Of a DNA stretch of 64,000 nucleotides, positions 61,648 to 64,000 are shown piece by piece; the first letter of the stretch is position 1, and every line of letters begins with the position of its first letter. Source of the DNA: Streptomyces lavendulae subsp. lavendulae (GTDB lineage: Bacteria > Actinomycetota > Actinomycetes > Streptomycetales > Streptomycetaceae); NCBI RefSeq assembly GCF_002803845.1, contig NZ_CP024985.1:806001-870000 (forward strand), given 5' to 3'. The notes below the pieces were generated by a model that was not told the DNA's origin, made no database searches, and saw nothing but the letters and a program-made list of their open reading frames with translations. The position numbers were made by a program, and so were the translations under genes.

Positions 61648-63405
61648 TCAGCTCACGGCGAAGTCGTCGCCGTGGACGGCGCCCTGGCCGTACCAGCCGT
61701 GCAGGTAGACGGTGACCGTGCCGGAGGCGCCGGTGGTGAAGGGCACCGTCAGCCTGGTCCAGGCGGCCGAGCTGGTCCACGTACTGGCGTTCGCGCCGCC
61801 CCGGACGCCGAGGTAGGCGTAGCTGCCCTGGACCCAGCCGCTGAGGATGTAGGCGGTGTTCGGGGCGAGGGTGAGGGTCTGCGCGCACTCGCCGGTGCGG
61901 TCACCGGCGGGGGTCCCCTGGACGGCGTACGCTCCCCCGTGCACGGGGGAGCTCACCACGGCGCCGCCGCTCTCACAGGTCCACGGCGCCAGCGAACCGC
62001 TCTCGAAGCCGCCGTTGACGAGGGCCCCGCTGCCGCCGCCCGGCCCGGACACGGTGAGCGTGAACGCGGCCGTACGGGTGAACGCGGTCCCGGCGCCGGT
62101 CACGGTGAGCGCGTAGGTCCCGGGCGGTGCCGACGCCGAGGCTGCGACCGTGAGCCGGGCCGTGCCGCCCGCGGTGACGGAGCCGGGGTCGACCGTGGCC
62201 GTCACGCCGGGCGGGGCGCCGGCGACCGTCAGCGCGACGGCCTGCGCGGTGCCCGCGGTGACCCGGGTGGCGACGGTGGCGGTGGTGCTGCCGCCGGGGG
62301 CGACCGAGGCGGAGCCGGGGGTGACGGAAACCGAGAAGTCGTCGGCGACCGGCCCGGCGTCCCGGGTGAAGGGCGCGAAGGTGTGGGTGAAGTACCAGGG
62401 GTCCTGGGCGATGCCGGAGCAGGTGTCGGACCCCCCGGTGCCGGGGCAGCCGCCGTTGTCGCGCTGGAGCGCCCAGAAGGAGAGGGTGTTGATGCCCTTG
62501 GCGACGGCCCAGTCGTAGACGGCGGTGGCGTCGGCGGTGCTGAAGGTCTCGGCGGGCCCGTAGTCGTCGATTCCGGGCATCTCGGTGACACCGACCATGC
62601 CCCACAGTTCGGTCGGCGTCTTGGCCGGGTAGAGCGTGGCGAGCTGCCCGTAGAGGCCGGTGGCGGCGCTGCGGGTGTCCGCCGCCATGTCGTGGGCGGC
62701 GCCGTCGTAGTAGTCGAAGGTCATCAGGTTGACGACGTCGACCCGGGCACCGGCCGTCTTCGCGCTCTTGAGGACCGCCAGCCCGCTGCTCGCGAGTCCG
62801 CTCGTGGTGGTCGGGAGGGTGTAGGAGACCTGGAGGGGGCGGCCGTTGGCGGCGGCCCAGTCCTGCACCTTCTTGATGGCCTGGTTGCGGCGGTCGATCC
62901 CGGCCTTGTTGGTCAGGGAGTTGTCCTCGATGTCCATGTCCAGGCGGGTGACGTCGTAGGTGGTGATCACCTTCTGGTAGGCGGCGGCGATCGAGTCGAC
63001 GCTGGTGCAGCTGTCCGCGATCTCGGTGCCGCCGTTGTCGGCCGCGTAGCCGCCGAAGGAGGGGATGACGTCACCGCCGCGCGAGCGCAGGGTCGTGAAG
63101 TCGGCGCCGAAGACGGAGGAGGCGATGGGCTGGGCCGTCGAGCCGTTCCAGTACGGGGTGCAGGAGCCCTTGGCCTCGGTCTGGACGAAGGCCATGGTCA
63201 GGTACTTGGCGCCGGACTTCTGCGCGAGGTCGACCGGGCTGTCGGAGGAGTAGGCCTCGAAGTAGGGCGCGAAGACGTGCGCGGGCAGTGGGGTCGGCGC
63301 GGCCTGCGCGGGACCCGCGCCCACCGCGACGAGTAGTCCGGCACATGCGGCGAGGGTGGCGAACGCCGCCGTCAACGGGCGGACGGAACGCGAAGGGTGT
63401 CTCAA
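61648..63405 (-). CDS. Secreted GH18 chitinase with C-terminal accessory domains
   Basis: A 585-aa exported enzyme. The TTG start (GGGAG site six bases upstream) gives RHPSRSVRPLTAAFATLAACAGLLVAVG, a Sec signal ending AQAA. The catalytic barrel follows (HVFAPYFEAYS, FGGYAADNGG, LDMDIED with the acid Glu, VNLMTFDYYDG, FWALQRDNGGC). The DxxDxDxE motif has Thr in place of its first Asp. After residue about 345 come an Ig-like domain (DFSVSVTPGSASVAPGGS) and a carbohydrate-binding-like beta-sandwich (LVNGGFESGSLAPW). Confidence 0.92.
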   Translation of the reverse strand: MRHPSRSVRPLTAAFATLAACAGLLVAVGAGPAQAAPTPLPAHVFAPYFEAYSSDSPVDLAQKSGAKYLTMAFVQTEAKGSCTPYWNGSTAQPIASSVFGADFTTLRSRGGDVIPSFGGYAADNGGTEIADSCTSVDSIAAAYQKVITTYDVTRLDMDIEDNSLTNKAGIDRRNQAIKKVQDWAAANGRPLQVSYTLPTTTSGLASSGLAVLKSAKTAGARVDVVNLMTFDYYDGAAHDMAADTRSAATGLYGQLATLYPAKTPTELWGMVGVTEMPGIDDYGPAETFSTADATAVYDWAVAKGINTLSFWALQRDNGGCPGTGGSDTCSGIAQDPWYFTHTFAPFTRDAGPVADDFSVSVTPGSASVAPGGSTTATVATRVTAGTAQAVALTVAGAPPGVTATVDPGSVTAGGTARLTVAASASAPPGTYALTVTGAGTAFTRTAAFTLTVSGPGGGSGALVNGGFESGSLAPWTCESGGAVVSSPVHGGAYAVQGTPAGDRTGECAQTLTLAPNTAYILSGWVQGSYAYLGVRGGANASTWTSSAAWTRLTVPFTTGASGTVTVYLHGWYGQGAVHGDDFAVS

Positions 63406-63526
63406 CGTAGCTCCCGGTGGGGCGCGAGCGAACGGACGGACGCCCCATGATTGGTCTGGACCAACCATGGGGTCAAGGGTCCGGACACCCCCGGATCCGT
63501 CCGGTCGCCGTGCGGCGCACGGGAGT

Positions 63527-64000
63527 TCAGCGCAGGATGCCCGCCCGCCGGGCCTCCCCCAGCCAGGAGGGGAACTCCGAGAGCAGCCGGTCGTAGAGCT
63601 CGGCGTCCGAGAGCCGGTCGATGTCGTCGACGGCGAAGAAGCCGACGTTGTCCACCCGGCGCCCCGGCATGGTGTCGAAGCGCTCCAGCACCCCGAACCC
63701 GGCCCGGCCCAGACCCACGAACTGCCAGAACACCGGCTCCTCCACGGCCTCGCGCAGTTCCCGCTCGATCTCGGCGTTGCGGTAGACACCGCCGTCGGAG
63801 AAGAACAGCACCAGGGTCGGCGCGGCCGCCGGGTGGTCGCGTACGTAGGCGCGCACCTCGGCGATCACCTTCTGCTCCTCGTTCTGGAAGCCGACCTGCC
63901 GCATGTCGACCTGTCCGGGGAGCAGGCCGCGGGGCGCCTTCCTGCGGCCGAAGAGGCTCATCTGGCCGACGCGCACGTGCAGTCGCAGCCATTCCGGGAG
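63527..64000 (-). CDS. vWA / TerF-C-terminal-like protein, 5' truncated by window edge
   Basis: The frame is open to the window end (PEWLRLHVRVG before MSLFGRRK), so the gene continues beyond. The visible 150 residues are a von Willebrand A-like fold: LVLFFSDGGVYRNAEIE carries a DGG metal-site variant, then FWQFVGLGRAGFGVLERF and NVGFFAVDDIDRLSDAELYDRLLSEFPSW. This matches the vWA at the C-terminus of TerF in tellurite-resistance-type loci. Confidence 0.85.
   Translation of the reverse strand, partial: LPEWLRLHVRVGQMSLFGRRKAPRGLLPGQVDMRQVGFQNEEQKVIAEVRAYVRDHPAAAPTLVLFFSDGGVYRNAEIERELREAVEEPVFWQFVGLGRAGFGVLERFDTMPGRRVDNVGFFAVDDIDRLSDAELYDRLLSEFPSWLGEARRAGILR

Overview
The window is about 64 kb of very GC-rich chromosomal DNA with GTG, ATG and TTG starts, dense translationally coupled operons, a SARP-type regulator, rare TTA codons confined to regulatory and secondary-metabolism genes, and many Tat or Sec secreted enzymes. 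All of this points to Streptomyces or a close relative; no rRNA, tRNA, CRISPR array, insertion sequence or origin was seen.

Layout. 1-6 kb holds a truncated TAP-like peptidase, an SDR/TetR pair, a CBS-domain protein, small hypothetical genes, a DUF2278 protein and a second TAP-like peptidase. 6-13 kb encodes secreted enzymes: a beta-propeller/amidohydrolase fusion, a multicopper oxidase and a GH15-like glycosidase. 13-17 kb is a tight operon of L,D-transpeptidase, MHS transporter and anhydro-MurNAc kinase, followed by a YrdC/Sua5-type gene.

18.5-35.5 kb is the centrepiece, a RiPP gene cluster. It contains a SARP activator with a TTA codon, an E1-like leader-binding protein, two YcaO cyclodehydratases, a SagB dehydrogenase, a split LanB pair (glutamylation and elimination), a PqqD-like/M50 membrane protease and an ABC exporter. 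A 57-residue precursor is encoded convergently on the opposite strand. Its 21-residue C-terminal core is made only of Ser, Thr and Cys except for the last Ala. The enzymes predict a peptide rich in azoles and dehydroamino acids. It may be goadsporin-like, because only one SpaB_C-type protein is present and no separate pyridine synthase is visible. Eleven-base-spaced TGTCAG repeats lie upstream of the precursor gene and look like a SARP operator.

35.7-40.6 kb carries an M20 amidohydrolase divergent from the precursor, a complete cyanate-detoxification locus (cynS, cynT, LysR regulator), a MerR regulator and small DUF genes. 40.7-48.9 kb is a TetR-controlled unit of an amidohydrolase and a five-gene peptide/opine ABC importer, with a clear palindromic operator in the divergent promoter. 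49-57.4 kb is a compact NRPS locus: a two-module C-A-T-C-A-T-TE synthetase with a TTA codon near its start, coupled to an FAD monooxygenase; the first module's specificity residues match serine. 57.6-59.4 kb is a zone of decayed genes (lipoprotein without start, broken ECF sigma factor, frameshifted Tat carbonic anhydrase). The window ends with HutD, a secreted protein, an SDR, a GH18 chitinase and a truncated vWA protein.
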